From VRUE01 sp963824215 (GTDB lineage Bacteria > Actinomycetota > Thermoleophilia > Solirubrobacterales > 70-9), in NCBI GenBank assembly GCA_963824215.1, contig CAWGOE010000004.1:744001-808000 (forward strand): a stretch of 64,000 bases of DNA, written 5' to 3'. Every line of letters starts with the position of its first letter. Position 1 is the stretch's first letter. Positions 52,146-60,608 of this stretch are shown one piece after another. The notes under the pieces are model-generated. The model did not search any database and was not told the DNA's origin. It saw only the letters and a program-made list of their open reading frames with translations. The translations under genes were made by a program, and so were the position numbers.

Positions 52146-53588
52146 TCATCCGGCGAACGTCGGCGGGGTGCGATCGGCCCACGGCACGGCCTGCTCGAGC
52201 TGGGAGGCGACCCGCAAGAGGACGTCCTCTCGACCGAGCGGGGCAACGAGCTGCACGCCGATCGGCAGGTTCTCCTTATTCCAGTGCAAGGGCACTGAGA
52301 TCGCCGGCTGGCCGGTTGCGTTGAAGGCAGCGGTGAAGCAACCGCAGAGGAAGGCGCGCTCAAAGGCCTGCATCGGGTCCGGCCCCGAGTCGTCGAAGCT
52401 GCCGAGCGGCGGCGGCGGCTCGCCCAAGGTCGGCGTCAGCAGCAGGTCGAAGCCCGACTCGTAGACCGCCGCGATCATCCGAGTCAGGACCTGGTGCCGC
52501 CCAACGGCCTCCAGGTACTCCCCCGCGCTGCGATTGCGGCCGATCTCGGCCAGCGCCCAGGTCAGCGGCTCGACGTCGCCGGGCCCGATTGGCTGGCCGG
52601 CCACCGTGCCGAGCTGCTCCAGCGCCTGCGCCTGGCCGGCCGCCCAGCGGACCAGAAAGGGCTCGACCATGTCGATGCTCTGCAGGGCGCTCATGTCCGG
52701 CTCCTCGATTTCGTGGCCGAGGCCCTCCAGCAGCTGTGCACCCGCCCTCGCCGCAGCGACGACCTCGGGGTCAGCGTCTTGCTCGATCACGGTCTCGGTC
52801 CAGAGGGCGATCCGCAGCTTGCCCGGATCGGCCCCCACCTCCTCGGTGTAGGGACGCAAGGGCGGCGGCGCGACGTACGGATCGCCGGGGGCCGGTCCGT
52901 GCACGGCCTCGAGCAGGGCGGCGGTGTCACGCACTGACCGCGAGACGCAGAGCTCCGCGGTCAACCCCGACATGAAATCGCCCGCCAGCGGACCCTCGCT
53001 GGTCCGCTGGCGGCTTGGCTTCAGCCCGACCAGACCACAGTTGGCAGCCGGTATGCGGATCGAGCCGCCGCCGTCGTTGGCGTGAGCCATCGGCACCATG
53101 CCGCCAGCGACCGCCCCCGCCGAGCCGCCGCTCGAACCACCCGTGGAGCGCTCTAGGTTCCAGGGATTGCGACTGGGCCCGTAGGCGCGTGGCTCGGTAG
53201 TCGGCAGGATCCCCAGCTCTGGGCAACTGGTCTTACCGATCGTGACCAGGCCGGCAGCGCGGAAACGTTCCGCCAGGTAGGTGTCGATCGGGGCGCGGAA
53301 GTCCCGTTCCTTCAGGTAATTCATGCCCAGGTGCAGCGGCTGACCGGCAAAGGCCGCGCCGAGATCCTTGAGTAGGAACGGCACACCCTTGAAGGGTCCG
53401 TCGGGAAGCTCGCCACGCGCGGCCTCCAACCCTTCCTCGAAGAGCGGATGGATCACGGCGTTGAGATCGCCATTGACGGCCTCGATCCGCTCGATCGCTG
53501 CTTCGGCCAGCTCCACCGGGGTCGCCTCCCCGTTTCGCACCAGCTCAGCCTGCGCGGTCGCGTCAAGGCGCGCCAGCTCCTCACTCAT
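52146..53588 (-). CDS. Amidase (amidase-signature family)
   Basis: This 480-aa hydrolase has the Ser-Ser-Lys triad in VPFLLKDLGAAFAG (Lys about 74), RSTGGSSGGSAGAVAGG and NDGGGSIRIPAANCGLVGLKPSRQR. It is distinct from gatA of the window in both order and substrate region (FKGVPFLLKDLGAAFAGQPLHLG). Such amidases hydrolyse diverse amides, and the natural substrate cannot be read from sequence. It lies between dapB and dapA, all read together, although no lysine-pathway role is known for the family. Confidence 0.85.
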   Translation of the reverse strand: MSEELARLDATAQAELVRNGEATPVELAEAAIERIEAVNGDLNAVIHPLFEEGLEAARGELPDGPFKGVPFLLKDLGAAFAGQPLHLGMNYLKERDFRAPIDTYLAERFRAAGLVTIGKTSCPELGILPTTEPRAYGPSRNPWNLERSTGGSSGGSAGAVAGGMVPMAHANDGGGSIRIPAANCGLVGLKPSRQRTSEGPLAGDFMSGLTAELCVSRSVRDTAALLEAVHGPAPGDPYVAPPPLRPYTEEVGADPGKLRIALWTETVIEQDADPEVVAAARAGAQLLEGLGHEIEEPDMSALQSIDMVEPFLVRWAAGQAQALEQLGTVAGQPIGPGDVEPLTWALAEIGRNRSAGEYLEAVGRHQVLTRMIAAVYESGFDLLLTPTLGEPPPPLGSFDDSGPDPMQAFERAFLCGCFTAAFNATGQPAISVPLHWNKENLPIGVQLVAPLGREDVLLRVASQLEQAVPWADRTPPTFAG

Positions 53589-53597
53589 CGCACGAAC

Positions 53598-54263
53598 CTA
53601 CAGCAGCTTCTCTAGACCGACCGTGAAGCGATCGGGCAGCTCGGCGACTCTGCGCACGGCAAGCACGACGCCGGGCATGAAGGAGACGCGATCGATCGAG
53701 TCGTGGCGCAGCGCCAAGGTCTGCCCCTCGCCGCCGAAGAGCACTTCCTGGTGAGCGACCAGACCGGGCAGCCGCACTGAGTGGATCGGCTCGTGAACGT
53801 TGCCGCCGGCCGCGCCGATCAGCTCAGCCGTCCGCTTCGCGGTGCCGGACGGGGCGTCGAGCTTGCGATCGTGGTGGAGCTCGACGATCTCGCACTCGGG
53901 CATGTGCTTGGCGATCGTCTGCGAGACCTCCATCAGCAAGACGGCGCCGATCGCGAAGTTTGGGGCGACGAAGCAGTTGGCCTTGCCAGCTTCGGCCGCC
54001 ACTCTCAATGCGTCCGAATCGAAGCCAGTCGTGCCGAGGACGACGTGGACGCCGGCCTCGAGGCAGAGCTCGGCATTGCCGAGAGCGGTGTCGGGGGTGG
54101 TGAAGTCGACGACAACGTCCACGTCGTTGAGGACGCTCTTCAGGTCCACACCGAGGGTGGGATCGACCTTGGCCGCCAACTCCATCCCCTCGGCTCCCTC
54201 GACCGCCTCGCAAACGGTCTGGCCCATGCGGCCGGCCGCGCCGGAAACGCCGACCCGGATCAT
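53598..54263 (-). CDS. dapB: 4-hydroxy-tetrahydrodipicolinate reductase
   Basis: This 221-aa NAD(P)H enzyme reduces the DapA product. It has the Rossmann motif GAAGRMGQ (residues 8-15), VVVDFTTPDTALGNAE, GTTGFDSDAL, APNFAIGAVLLM, and the active-site block VELHHDRKLDAPSGTA (His and Lys). It is at the short end of the family (usual 240-270 aa), as in other actinobacteria with a compact substrate domain. Its start overlaps the stop of the M16 peptidase by 4 bases. Confidence 0.94.
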   Translation of the reverse strand: MIRVGVSGAAGRMGQTVCEAVEGAEGMELAAKVDPTLGVDLKSVLNDVDVVVDFTTPDTALGNAELCLEAGVHVVLGTTGFDSDALRVAAEAGKANCFVAPNFAIGAVLLMEVSQTIAKHMPECEIVELHHDRKLDAPSGTAKRTAELIGAAGGNVHEPIHSVRLPGLVAHQEVLFGGEGQTLALRHDSIDRVSFMPGVVLAVRRVAELPDRFTVGLEKLL

Positions 54264-55534
54264 GCTGCGAGGAGCCCCTCACTCACGGGCGCCAAGGCCT
54301 TGCGAAAGCAGTCCTCGTCACGCCCGATGCAGGCTGCCGAGAGCCGCTCGGCGCCGTAGAGCTCAGCCGCGAGCTCGCTCAGCTCGTCGACCTCGACCGC
54401 GTCGACTTTGCTCAGCATCGCATCGAGACTTTCAATCGGCAGGCCGAACAGCGTCGCCCGCGAGATCCTCGACATCCGCGCAGCGGTCGACTCCGAGGAG
54501 AGGACGAGGCGGCCCTTGACGTTCTCCTTGGCCCGCGCCAGCTCCTCCGCAGAGACCGGCTCGGAGCGCAGCCGCTCGAGCTCGGCTCCGATCACCGCGC
54601 ACGCTTCCTCGACGTTGTCCTCGCGGGTGCCGACGTAGGTCGCAACCATGCCGGAGTCGGTGTACTGCTCGTTGTAGGAGCCGACGGAGTAGGCGAGGCC
54701 GCGCTTCTCGCGTATCTCGCGGAAGAGCCGTGAGGAGGTCGAGCCGCCGAAGATCGAGTCGAGCACGGCGAGCCCATAGCGGCGCTCGTCGTCGCGGACG
54801 ATCCCAGGTGCACCGAAGCAGATGTGGTACTGCTCGGTGTCCTTTGGGTAGAAGCGCAGCCGCGCCTGGGCCGGCGCCTCGACGGGCGGTGCGCCGTCTC
54901 CACCCGCGGGTGGAGAGACCAGCCGCTCGGCCAGGGCGACGATCCGCTCGTGGTCAAGGTGGCCGGCGGCGCCGACGACGACGTTGGCGCCGGTGTAGCG
55001 AGTGCTGCGATATGCCTCGATATCGGGGACGGGGACCGAGGAGATGACCTCGGCCTCACCGAGCACGCGCCGGCCCAGCGGGTGGTCGCCGAAGACGGCG
55101 CCGGCGAGAATGTCGTGGACCCGGTCCTGGGGCTCATCCTCATACATCGCGATCTCCTCCAGCACGACGTCGCGCTCGGAGTCGATTTCAGGGTAGGTCG
55201 GCGCCAGCAGCATCTCCGCCAGCAGGTCGAAGACCTCCTCGGTGTGCTCGTCGAGGAAACGGGCGTGCAGGTGGGTGGTCTCCTTGCCCGTCGCCGCGTT
55301 GACCGAGGCGCCGAGCCCGTCGAAGAGCTCGGAGATCGCGATCGCCGAGTAGCGCTTGGTGCCCTTGAACAGCAGGTGCTCAAGGAAGTGTGAGACGCCG
55401 GCCTGGGCCGGCGTCTCGTTCCTGGAACCGGTGCGAACCCAGAGCCCCAGCGCCACGGACCGGACCGAGGGGACCTCCTCGGTCACGACCCGGACGCCCG
55501 AGCCCAACTCGCTTAGCTGCGCGCCGCCAGACAT
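54260..55534 (-). CDS. M16-family zinc metallopeptidase
   Basis: This 424-aa protein has the inverted zinc motif HFLEH (residues 49-53) in AGVSHFLEHLLFKGT, the distal Glu in RDVVLEEIAMYEDEPQD, and the C-terminal REKRGLAYSVGSY block typical of the mitochondrial-processing-peptidase-like group found after pnp in actinobacteria and firmicutes. The substrate is unknown. It starts with ATG 55534, sharing one base with the stop of leader cistron C (TGATG). Confidence 0.9.
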   Translation of the reverse strand: MSGGAQLSELGSGVRVVTEEVPSVRSVALGLWVRTGSRNETPAQAGVSHFLEHLLFKGTKRYSAIAISELFDGLGASVNAATGKETTHLHARFLDEHTEEVFDLLAEMLLAPTYPEIDSERDVVLEEIAMYEDEPQDRVHDILAGAVFGDHPLGRRVLGEAEVISSVPVPDIEAYRSTRYTGANVVVGAAGHLDHERIVALAERLVSPPAGGDGAPPVEAPAQARLRFYPKDTEQYHICFGAPGIVRDDERRYGLAVLDSIFGGSTSSRLFREIREKRGLAYSVGSYNEQYTDSGMVATYVGTREDNVEEACAVIGAELERLRSEPVSAEELARAKENVKGRLVLSSESTAARMSRISRATLFGLPIESLDAMLSKVDAVEVDELSELAAELYGAERLSAACIGRDEDCFRKALAPVSEGLLAA

Positions 55535-55599
55535 CAGGATTCGCGCTCCGACCCCGGCGCGAAGAACCAGATATGCACGCTTGGTCGCTCCGCACTCAA
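55534..55599 (-). CDS. Leader cistron copy C, between pnp and the M16 peptidase (21 aa)
   Basis: A 21-codon frame starts at TTG 55599, 4 bases after the pnp stop, and ends in TGA overlapping the peptidase ATG (TGATG). The peptide includes SAERPSVHIWFFAPGSER, the same as copies A and B apart from a few substitutions. 57 of the first 63 bases match copy B. A GGAG motif inside it lies 11 bases before the downstream ATG. Here the unit sits within an operon rather than behind a promoter, so it cannot act only as a transcription start device. Confidence 0.55.
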   Translation of the reverse strand: MSAERPSVHIWFFAPGSERES

Positions 55600-55603
55600 T
55601 GAA

Positions 55604-57841
55604 CTAGTTGCGCTGCTCGCGCTCGCGCCTACGACCGCCGCCGCCGCGACCGCCGCGCTCGCGGTCGCCGCCGTTGCGCCGTGGGCCACCGTCGCCTGAG
55701 CCGACCGCAGCGAGCTCCTCGGGCGACTTACCAGCCACCGACGGGTCGTCGGAGAGGCGCAGGCCGACGCGGCCGCGCTCGCGGTCAACCTCGACCACGG
55801 TGACGTCGATCACGTCACCGGAGCTGAGCACGTCGTCGACCGAGTCGACCCTCTCCCCCGGCTTCACGTTGGAGATGTGGAGCAGGCCGTCGGTGCCCTT
55901 GACCAGCTCGACGAAGGCGCCGAAGGTGGTCGTCTTGACGACCTTGGCGGCGTTGTAGCGATCGCCGACTTCGGCCTCCTTGGTCATCGACTCGATGCGC
56001 GCCACGCAGGCTTCGACCAGTTCGCCGGTCGGTGCGTAGATGCGGATCGTGCCGTCGTCCTCGACGTCGATTTCGGCCTCGAACTCCTCGCACAGGGCGC
56101 GGATCGTTTCTCCGCCTTTGCCGATCACGGCGCCGATCTTCTCCTGATCGATCTTGATTGCTTCGATCCGCGGCGCGTGCTGGGAGAGCTTCTCGCGCGG
56201 GCCGTCGATCGCCTCCGCCATCTTGCCGAGGATGAACTGACGGCCCTTGTTGGCCTGCTCGAGCGCATCGGTGAGGATCTCGAAGGTGACGCCGGTGATC
56301 TTGATGTCCATCTGCAGCGCGGTGATCCCGTCCGCGGTGCCGGCGACCTTGAAGTCCATGTCGCCGAGGTGGTCCTCGACGCCGGCGATGTCGGTGAGGA
56401 CGATGTAGTCGTCGCCCTCCTTGATCAGGCCCATCGCGACTCCGGCGACCGGCGCCGAGACCGGCACTCCCGCCGCCTGCAGCGCCATCGAGGAGGCGCA
56501 TACCGAGCCCATCGAGGAGGAGCCGTTGGACTCCAGCGTCTCCGAGACGACCCTAATCACGTAGGGGAAGTCCTCTTCGTTCGGGATCGTCGCCACCAAC
56601 GCCCGCTCGGCGAGCGCGCCGTGGCCAATATCGCGGCGCTTCGGGCCGCGCATGAATCCGGCCTCCCCGACCGAGAAGGGCGGGAAGTTGTAGTGGTGCC
56701 AGAATTTTTTCGAGGTCTCCAGGCCAAGCGTGTCGATCCGCATGTCCATACGGGTCGTGCCAAGCGCGGCGTTGGAGAGGATCTGGGTCTCACCGCGGGT
56801 GAACAGCGCGGAGCCGTGCACGCGCGGGGAGATGTCGACCTCGCACTCGATCGGCCGGATCTCGTCCTGGGCGCGGCCGTCGGGGCGCTTCTTGTCGACG
56901 GCGATTGCCTTGCGAATCGTGTCCTTCTCGATTGAGCCGAAAGCGGCCTTAACCTCGGCCACGCGCTTCTCGTCGGTCTCTCCATCGGACTCAGGCGCGT
57001 ACTTAACGACCACCTCGTCCTTGACGTTGTCGATCGCCTCGTAGCGCTCGAGCTTGCCCTCGGTGGCGATCGCGTCGATCAGAGCCTGGCCGTGAGAGGA
57101 GCGGATCTCGCTGAGCAGGCCCTCGTCGATCGAGGGAGCCTCGACCTCGATCTTCTCCTTGCCCGCCTTCTGCTGCAGCTCCTCCATCGCGGCGGTCAGC
57201 TTCTTGATCTCCGAGTGGGCGATGTCGAGCGCGTCGAGGATCTCTTGCTCGGTGACGCCGCTGGCGCCAGCCTCGACCATCAGGATCGCCTCGTCGGTGC
57301 CGGCGACGATCAGGTCGAGGTCGAGCTCCGCGAGGTCCTCCTCGGAGGGGTTGACGACGAAGTCGCCGTCGAGCTTGCCGATCCGCACCGCGCCGACATG
57401 GGCGGCGACGGGAACCGGCGAGATCGCCAGCGCCGCGGAAGCGCCGTTCATCGCGAGGATGTCGTAGGGGTGGACCTGATCCACCGACATCGGGATCGCG
57501 ACGAGCTGGGTCTCGTAGTGCCAGCCCTTCGGGAAGAGCGGGCGGATCGGACGATCGATCATGCGCGCGGTCAGCGTCGCCTTCTCACTCGATTTACCCT
57601 CACGACGGAAGAACGAGCCGGGGATTTTGCCCGCGGCGTACATCCGCTCCTCGATGTCGACGGTGAGGGGAAGAAAGTCCACGTCGCGCAGGTTGCCGAC
57701 GGTTGCGGTACACAGCACCATCGTGTCGCCAGCCTGGACTACGACCGCGCCACCCGCCTGCTTTGCGAGTTTTCCGGTCTCGAAGGAGATCTGGCTGTCG
57801 CCGATGTCCGCCGAGACGCGGGTTACGTCAAACATGCTCAT
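55604..57841 (-). CDS. pnp: Polynucleotide phosphorylase
   Basis: This 745-aa phosphorolytic 3'-5' exoribonuclease has two RNase PH domains: N-terminal with TVGNLRDVDFLPLTVDIEERMYAAGKIPGSFFRREG, and C-terminal with RGETQILSNAALGTTRMD and the catalytic DIAGVEDHLGDMDFKVAGT. The KH domain GAVIGKGGETIRALCEEFEAEIDVEDDG and the S1 domain AKVVKTTTFGAFVELVKGTDGLLHISNV follow. A basic Arg/Gly-rich tail (RRNGGDRERGGRGGGGRRR) is probably disordered RNA-binding. The ATG at 57841 is clear. It and RNase J share the same operon. Confidence 0.96.
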   Translation of the reverse strand: MSMFDVTRVSADIGDSQISFETGKLAKQAGGAVVVQAGDTMVLCTATVGNLRDVDFLPLTVDIEERMYAAGKIPGSFFRREGKSSEKATLTARMIDRPIRPLFPKGWHYETQLVAIPMSVDQVHPYDILAMNGASAALAISPVPVAAHVGAVRIGKLDGDFVVNPSEEDLAELDLDLIVAGTDEAILMVEAGASGVTEQEILDALDIAHSEIKKLTAAMEELQQKAGKEKIEVEAPSIDEGLLSEIRSSHGQALIDAIATEGKLERYEAIDNVKDEVVVKYAPESDGETDEKRVAEVKAAFGSIEKDTIRKAIAVDKKRPDGRAQDEIRPIECEVDISPRVHGSALFTRGETQILSNAALGTTRMDMRIDTLGLETSKKFWHHYNFPPFSVGEAGFMRGPKRRDIGHGALAERALVATIPNEEDFPYVIRVVSETLESNGSSSMGSVCASSMALQAAGVPVSAPVAGVAMGLIKEGDDYIVLTDIAGVEDHLGDMDFKVAGTADGITALQMDIKITGVTFEILTDALEQANKGRQFILGKMAEAIDGPREKLSQHAPRIEAIKIDQEKIGAVIGKGGETIRALCEEFEAEIDVEDDGTIRIYAPTGELVEACVARIESMTKEAEVGDRYNAAKVVKTTTFGAFVELVKGTDGLLHISNVKPGERVDSVDDVLSSGDVIDVTVVEVDRERGRVGLRLSDDPSVAGKSPEELAAVGSGDGGPRRNGGDRERGGRGGGGRRREREQRN

Positions 57842-57904
57842 TTAGTTTTCCTACCTCCGGCCGCCCGGATGACGGCCATCTGCATTCAGAACTCTCGTTC
57901 TCTT

Positions 57905-58360
57905 TCAGCTGGGAGAGTACAGGGCCGGAGTGCCAATGACACCGGCGCGGATTCCCGACTCGAAGTCGCGGCGGACCCGAGCGGCCACCCCCGGCAAGCG
58001 CCGGTCGGCCTCGAAGCGCTCGAGGTCGAGACCAAGCTGTTTAGCCCGCTCCCACAAGTGCGGGTCGTCGACCCGGCCGCGATCGGCATAGAGGGAGTCG
58101 ACCATCTCGAAGAAGCGGCCCTGTCTTCCCGCCGCCTCGGCAGCTGCGTGGAGGCTAGGCGCTCGTGGGTGCTTGCTGGCGACCGGAAAGTGGCGAAAGG
58201 CAACCGTTGCCTCGCGCTGGCAGATCTCCTCCCAGGCGGCGGCGCAATGGGGGCAAGCGAGGTCGGCATAGACGATCAGCGTCTCGCCCTCGCCGCGTAG
58301 ATGGTCTTCAGGGCCGAGCGGCGGAACCGCGGCGCTGGTCAGGTCAGCTGCCAGACCCAA
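57905..58360 (-). CDS. DsbA/thioredoxin_4-like protein, short
   Basis: In this 151-aa protein, DsbA-like blocks are LIVYADLACPHCAAAWEEI (CPHC, Cys36 and Cys39), VAFRHFPVASKHPRAPSLHAAAEAAGRQGRFFEM, and the cis-Pro loop GVIGTPALY, after which the frame ends at once (YSPS). Most relatives continue for 15-30 residues with the last beta-hairpin, so it may be truncated. It has no signal peptide, so it would act in the cytoplasm. Its start overlaps the peroxiredoxin stop by 17 bases, suggesting a thiol-redox pair. Confidence 0.7.
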   Translation of the reverse strand: MGLAADLTSAAVPPLGPEDHLRGEGETLIVYADLACPHCAAAWEEICQREATVAFRHFPVASKHPRAPSLHAAAEAAGRQGRFFEMVDSLYADRGRVDDPHLWERAKQLGLDLERFEADRRLPGVAARVRRDFESGIRAGVIGTPALYSPS

Positions 58361-58811
58361 CAGTCTCCAGCGCGTCGAAGATCACGTTTGCGCCTGGTAT
58401 CTCGAGCGGGGACGGCGACTCGTGCGCCCACTCGACCATGCCCTCCTCATCGATCAGGACCAGCGAGCGATTGGCGTGGCCGACCTGCTCGATGTAGGCA
58501 CCGTAGGCGCGCGCGACCTCGCCCTTGGGCTCGAAGTCGCAGAGCAGAGTGATGTCGATGCCCAGCTTCTCCTGAAAGGCCTTGTGAGCCCAGGGGTGGT
58601 CGATGCTGATCCCGACCAGCTCGACCCCCTGCGCCTCGATCTCGGGCTTGACCTCCTGGTAGACGGAGAGCTGGTCCGAGCAGACCGGGCTGAAGTCCTG
58701 CGGGTAGAAGACGAGGAGAATCTTGCGGCCGCGGTATTCGGCCAGCGAGACCTTTTTGCCGTCTTGGTCGCGCAGGGTGAACTCGGGAGCGGGTTCCCCC
58801 GCCGCGATCAT
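58344..58811 (-). CDS. Peroxiredoxin (AhpC/TSA family)
   Basis: This 155-aa thiol peroxidase has the peroxidatic Cys44 in FYPQDFSPVCSDQLSVYQE, preceded by FTLRDQDGKKVSLAEYRG. The lack of a clear resolving Cys in the C-terminal part suggests a 1-Cys or AhpE/Bcp-like type. Arg in YIEQVGHANRSLVLIDEEG is conserved. It overlaps rpsO by 4 bases (ATGA) and the DsbA-like gene by 17, so redox genes are inserted between rpsO and pnp. Confidence 0.9.
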   Translation of the reverse strand: MIAAGEPAPEFTLRDQDGKKVSLAEYRGRKILLVFYPQDFSPVCSDQLSVYQEVKPEIEAQGVELVGISIDHPWAHKAFQEKLGIDITLLCDFEPKGEVARAYGAYIEQVGHANRSLVLIDEEGMVEWAHESPSPLEIPGANVIFDALETVGSGS

Positions 58812-59077
58812 CGCCGCAGGCCGAGCTCGGCGACCAGGGCGCGGTAGCGCTCGAGGTCGGTGCGCTCCAGGTAACGGAGCATGCGGCGGCGCTTGCCGAC
58901 CAGCATCAGCAGGCCGCGGCGTGAGTGGTGATCCTTGGCGTGGGAGCGGAGATGCTCGGTGAGCTCATTGATCCTTTCGGTGAGCAGCGCTATTTGCACC
59001 TCAGCGGAACCGGTGTCGCCGTCGGCGCGTCCGTATTTGCCGATCAGCTCGGTCTTTTTCTCCTTGGCCAGGCTCAT
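58808..59077 (-). CDS. rpsO: 30S ribosomal protein S15
   Basis: This 89-aa protein is full length. It has the family pattern LIGKYGRADGDTGSAEVQIALLTERINELTEHLRSHAKDHHSRRGLLMLVGKRRRMLRYLERTDLERYRALVAELGLRR. It binds 16S rRNA early in 30S assembly. The start overlaps the ribF stop by 4 bases. The rpsO-pnp pair, adjacent in many bacteria, is here split by the peroxiredoxin and DsbA-like genes. Confidence 0.97.
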   Translation of the reverse strand: MSLAKEKKTELIGKYGRADGDTGSAEVQIALLTERINELTEHLRSHAKDHHSRRGLLMLVGKRRRMLRYLERTDLERYRALVAELGLRR

Positions 59078-59955
59078 GCGTCGGTGAAGCTAGCACAGAC
59101 ACGCTTCGCGTCCTCGACGTCGATTCGCATCTGGGCGATCAGCTCCTCGACGCTGGGGAAGCGCTTCTCGCCACGCAGCCGCTCGACGAAGGCGACCCGC
59201 AGCGTGCGTCCGTAGAGGTCTTCGGAGCGATCGATCAGGTAGGTCTCGATCAGCACTCCGCGGCCGCTCTCGAAGGTCGGCCGGACGCCGACGTTGACCG
59301 CGGCGGGCACGCCGTCGGCAAAAGCGGCGAAAACCCCGTGACCAGGGATCAGGAGGCGGTCGTCAGGGATGATATTCGCGGTCGGGAAGCCAAGCTCACG
59401 GCCGCGCTGATCGCCCTCTACCACCGTCCCCTCGACCATGAACGGTGCACCAAGGCAATGTCGCGCGCCCTCCATATCCCCCGCGGCTACCAAAGCCCTA
59501 ATGCGGGTCGAGGAGATCGTCTCGCCGTCGGTTTCCACGAGCGGCACGACACGGGTCTCGAACTCCTCGCGTGCGGCGAGCATCGCCGGGTCCCCTTTTG
59601 CTTTGGCGCCAAAGCGGAAGTTCTCGCCAACCGCGACGCTCTCGGCGCCCAGCCGCTCGATCAGCACGCGCTCGATGAAGTCCTCAGCGGAGAGCGCCGC
59701 GAACTCGTGGTCGAATGGGACCACGACCAGCTCGCGAACGCCAAGGCCCTCGATCACGTCGCGCTTGACGCCGAAGGGCATGATCAGTTTCGGCAACGCC
59801 GAGGGATGGATCACCTCGAGCGGATGGGGGTCGAAGGTGAGAACGGTGTCCGCCCCTCTGATCACCGCTTGATGGCCGCGGTGGACTCCGTCGAAGGTCC
59901 CGATCGCGACCTGACGCGGCCGCGGCTGGACGTCGGGCAGACTCGTGACATCCAT
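59074..59955 (-). CDS. ribF: Bifunctional riboflavin kinase/FAD synthetase
   Basis: This 293-aa enzyme has an N-terminal nucleotidyltransferase domain (AIGTFDGVHRGHQAVI, then TFDPHPLEVI, VGENFRFGAKAKGD, TISSTRIRALVAAGD) that adenylates FMN. The C-terminal flavokinase domain has GELGFPTANI-type GRELGFPTANIIPDDR, VNVGVRPTFESGRGVLIETYLID, and FVERLRGEKRFPSVEELIAQM. The ATG at 59955 gives a start just before the conserved domain; the frame further upstream runs antisense-like into truB. It is 8 bases after truB. Confidence 0.94.
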   Translation of the reverse strand: MDVTSLPDVQPRPRQVAIGTFDGVHRGHQAVIRGADTVLTFDPHPLEVIHPSALPKLIMPFGVKRDVIEGLGVRELVVVPFDHEFAALSAEDFIERVLIERLGAESVAVGENFRFGAKAKGDPAMLAAREEFETRVVPLVETDGETISSTRIRALVAAGDMEGARHCLGAPFMVEGTVVEGDQRGRELGFPTANIIPDDRLLIPGHGVFAAFADGVPAAVNVGVRPTFESGRGVLIETYLIDRSEDLYGRTLRVAFVERLRGEKRFPSVEELIAQMRIDVEDAKRVCASFTDA

Positions 59956-59963
59956 CTTGGCCA

Positions 59964-60608
59964 CTATCTCATCCCCTCCGCGACAGCGGGGACCAGTTCC
60001 GCCACTCGGCTGAGCGGCAGCTCCGCGCCCGCTTCTCCGACCCTGAACGGCCCGATCGCCGTCCGTCGCAGCTCCTCGCAATAGGCGTCTTCGAGCGTCT
60101 CGATCAGAGTGCGAACGTAGGTTCCAGCTGAGCATTCGATCTCGTACTCGTAGTAGCAGTCGCCGCCGATCATTACAGCGCTGGTCAGTTCCGCCCGGTA
60201 GATCTCGACGTCGCGTTCGGGGGTCTCCACTACCTCGCCACGGTGGGCTTTGCGATAGAGACGCTCGCCCCCAACCCGCACCGCCGAAGTCATCGGCACC
60301 CGCTGGCGAACGGTCCCCGTAGGGAGCTCCATCGAGCTTGGCACACGGCCGGTCATCCTCAGCTCCCCTTCGGGATCTCCCGTACTGGAGCGCCAGGCCG
60401 GTCGCGCTTTCGCGTGGTACGTCTTCGGCAGGTCGGTCAGGAAGCGCTGCACGCGAGTCGCCTCGTCCAATAGGACGAGCAGCAGACCGGTGGCAAACGG
60501 ATCGAGGGTGCCGGCGTGTCCCGCCTTACAGCCCCGCTCGCGTCGCACCCGCTGCACGACGTCATGTGACGTGACGCCCGCCGGCTTGTCGTAGAGCAGC
60601 ACCGTCAA
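59964..60608 (-). CDS. truB: tRNA pseudouridine-55 synthase
   Basis: This 214-aa protein opens VLLYDKPAGVTSHDVVQRVRR. The catalytic Asp36 is in GHAGTLDPFATGLLLVLL. KTYHAKARPAWRSSTGDPEG and CSAGTYVRTLIETLED are further family blocks. It is shorter than the usual 290-310 aa because the C-terminal PUA domain is missing; the compact form occurs in some actinobacteria. It overlaps the DHH phosphoesterase stop by 4 bases. Confidence 0.92.
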   Translation of the reverse strand: MTVLLYDKPAGVTSHDVVQRVRRERGCKAGHAGTLDPFATGLLLVLLDEATRVQRFLTDLPKTYHAKARPAWRSSTGDPEGELRMTGRVPSSMELPTGTVRQRVPMTSAVRVGGERLYRKAHRGEVVETPERDVEIYRAELTSAVMIGGDCYYEYEIECSAGTYVRTLIETLEDAYCEELRRTAIGPFRVGEAGAELPLSRVAELVPAVAEGMR

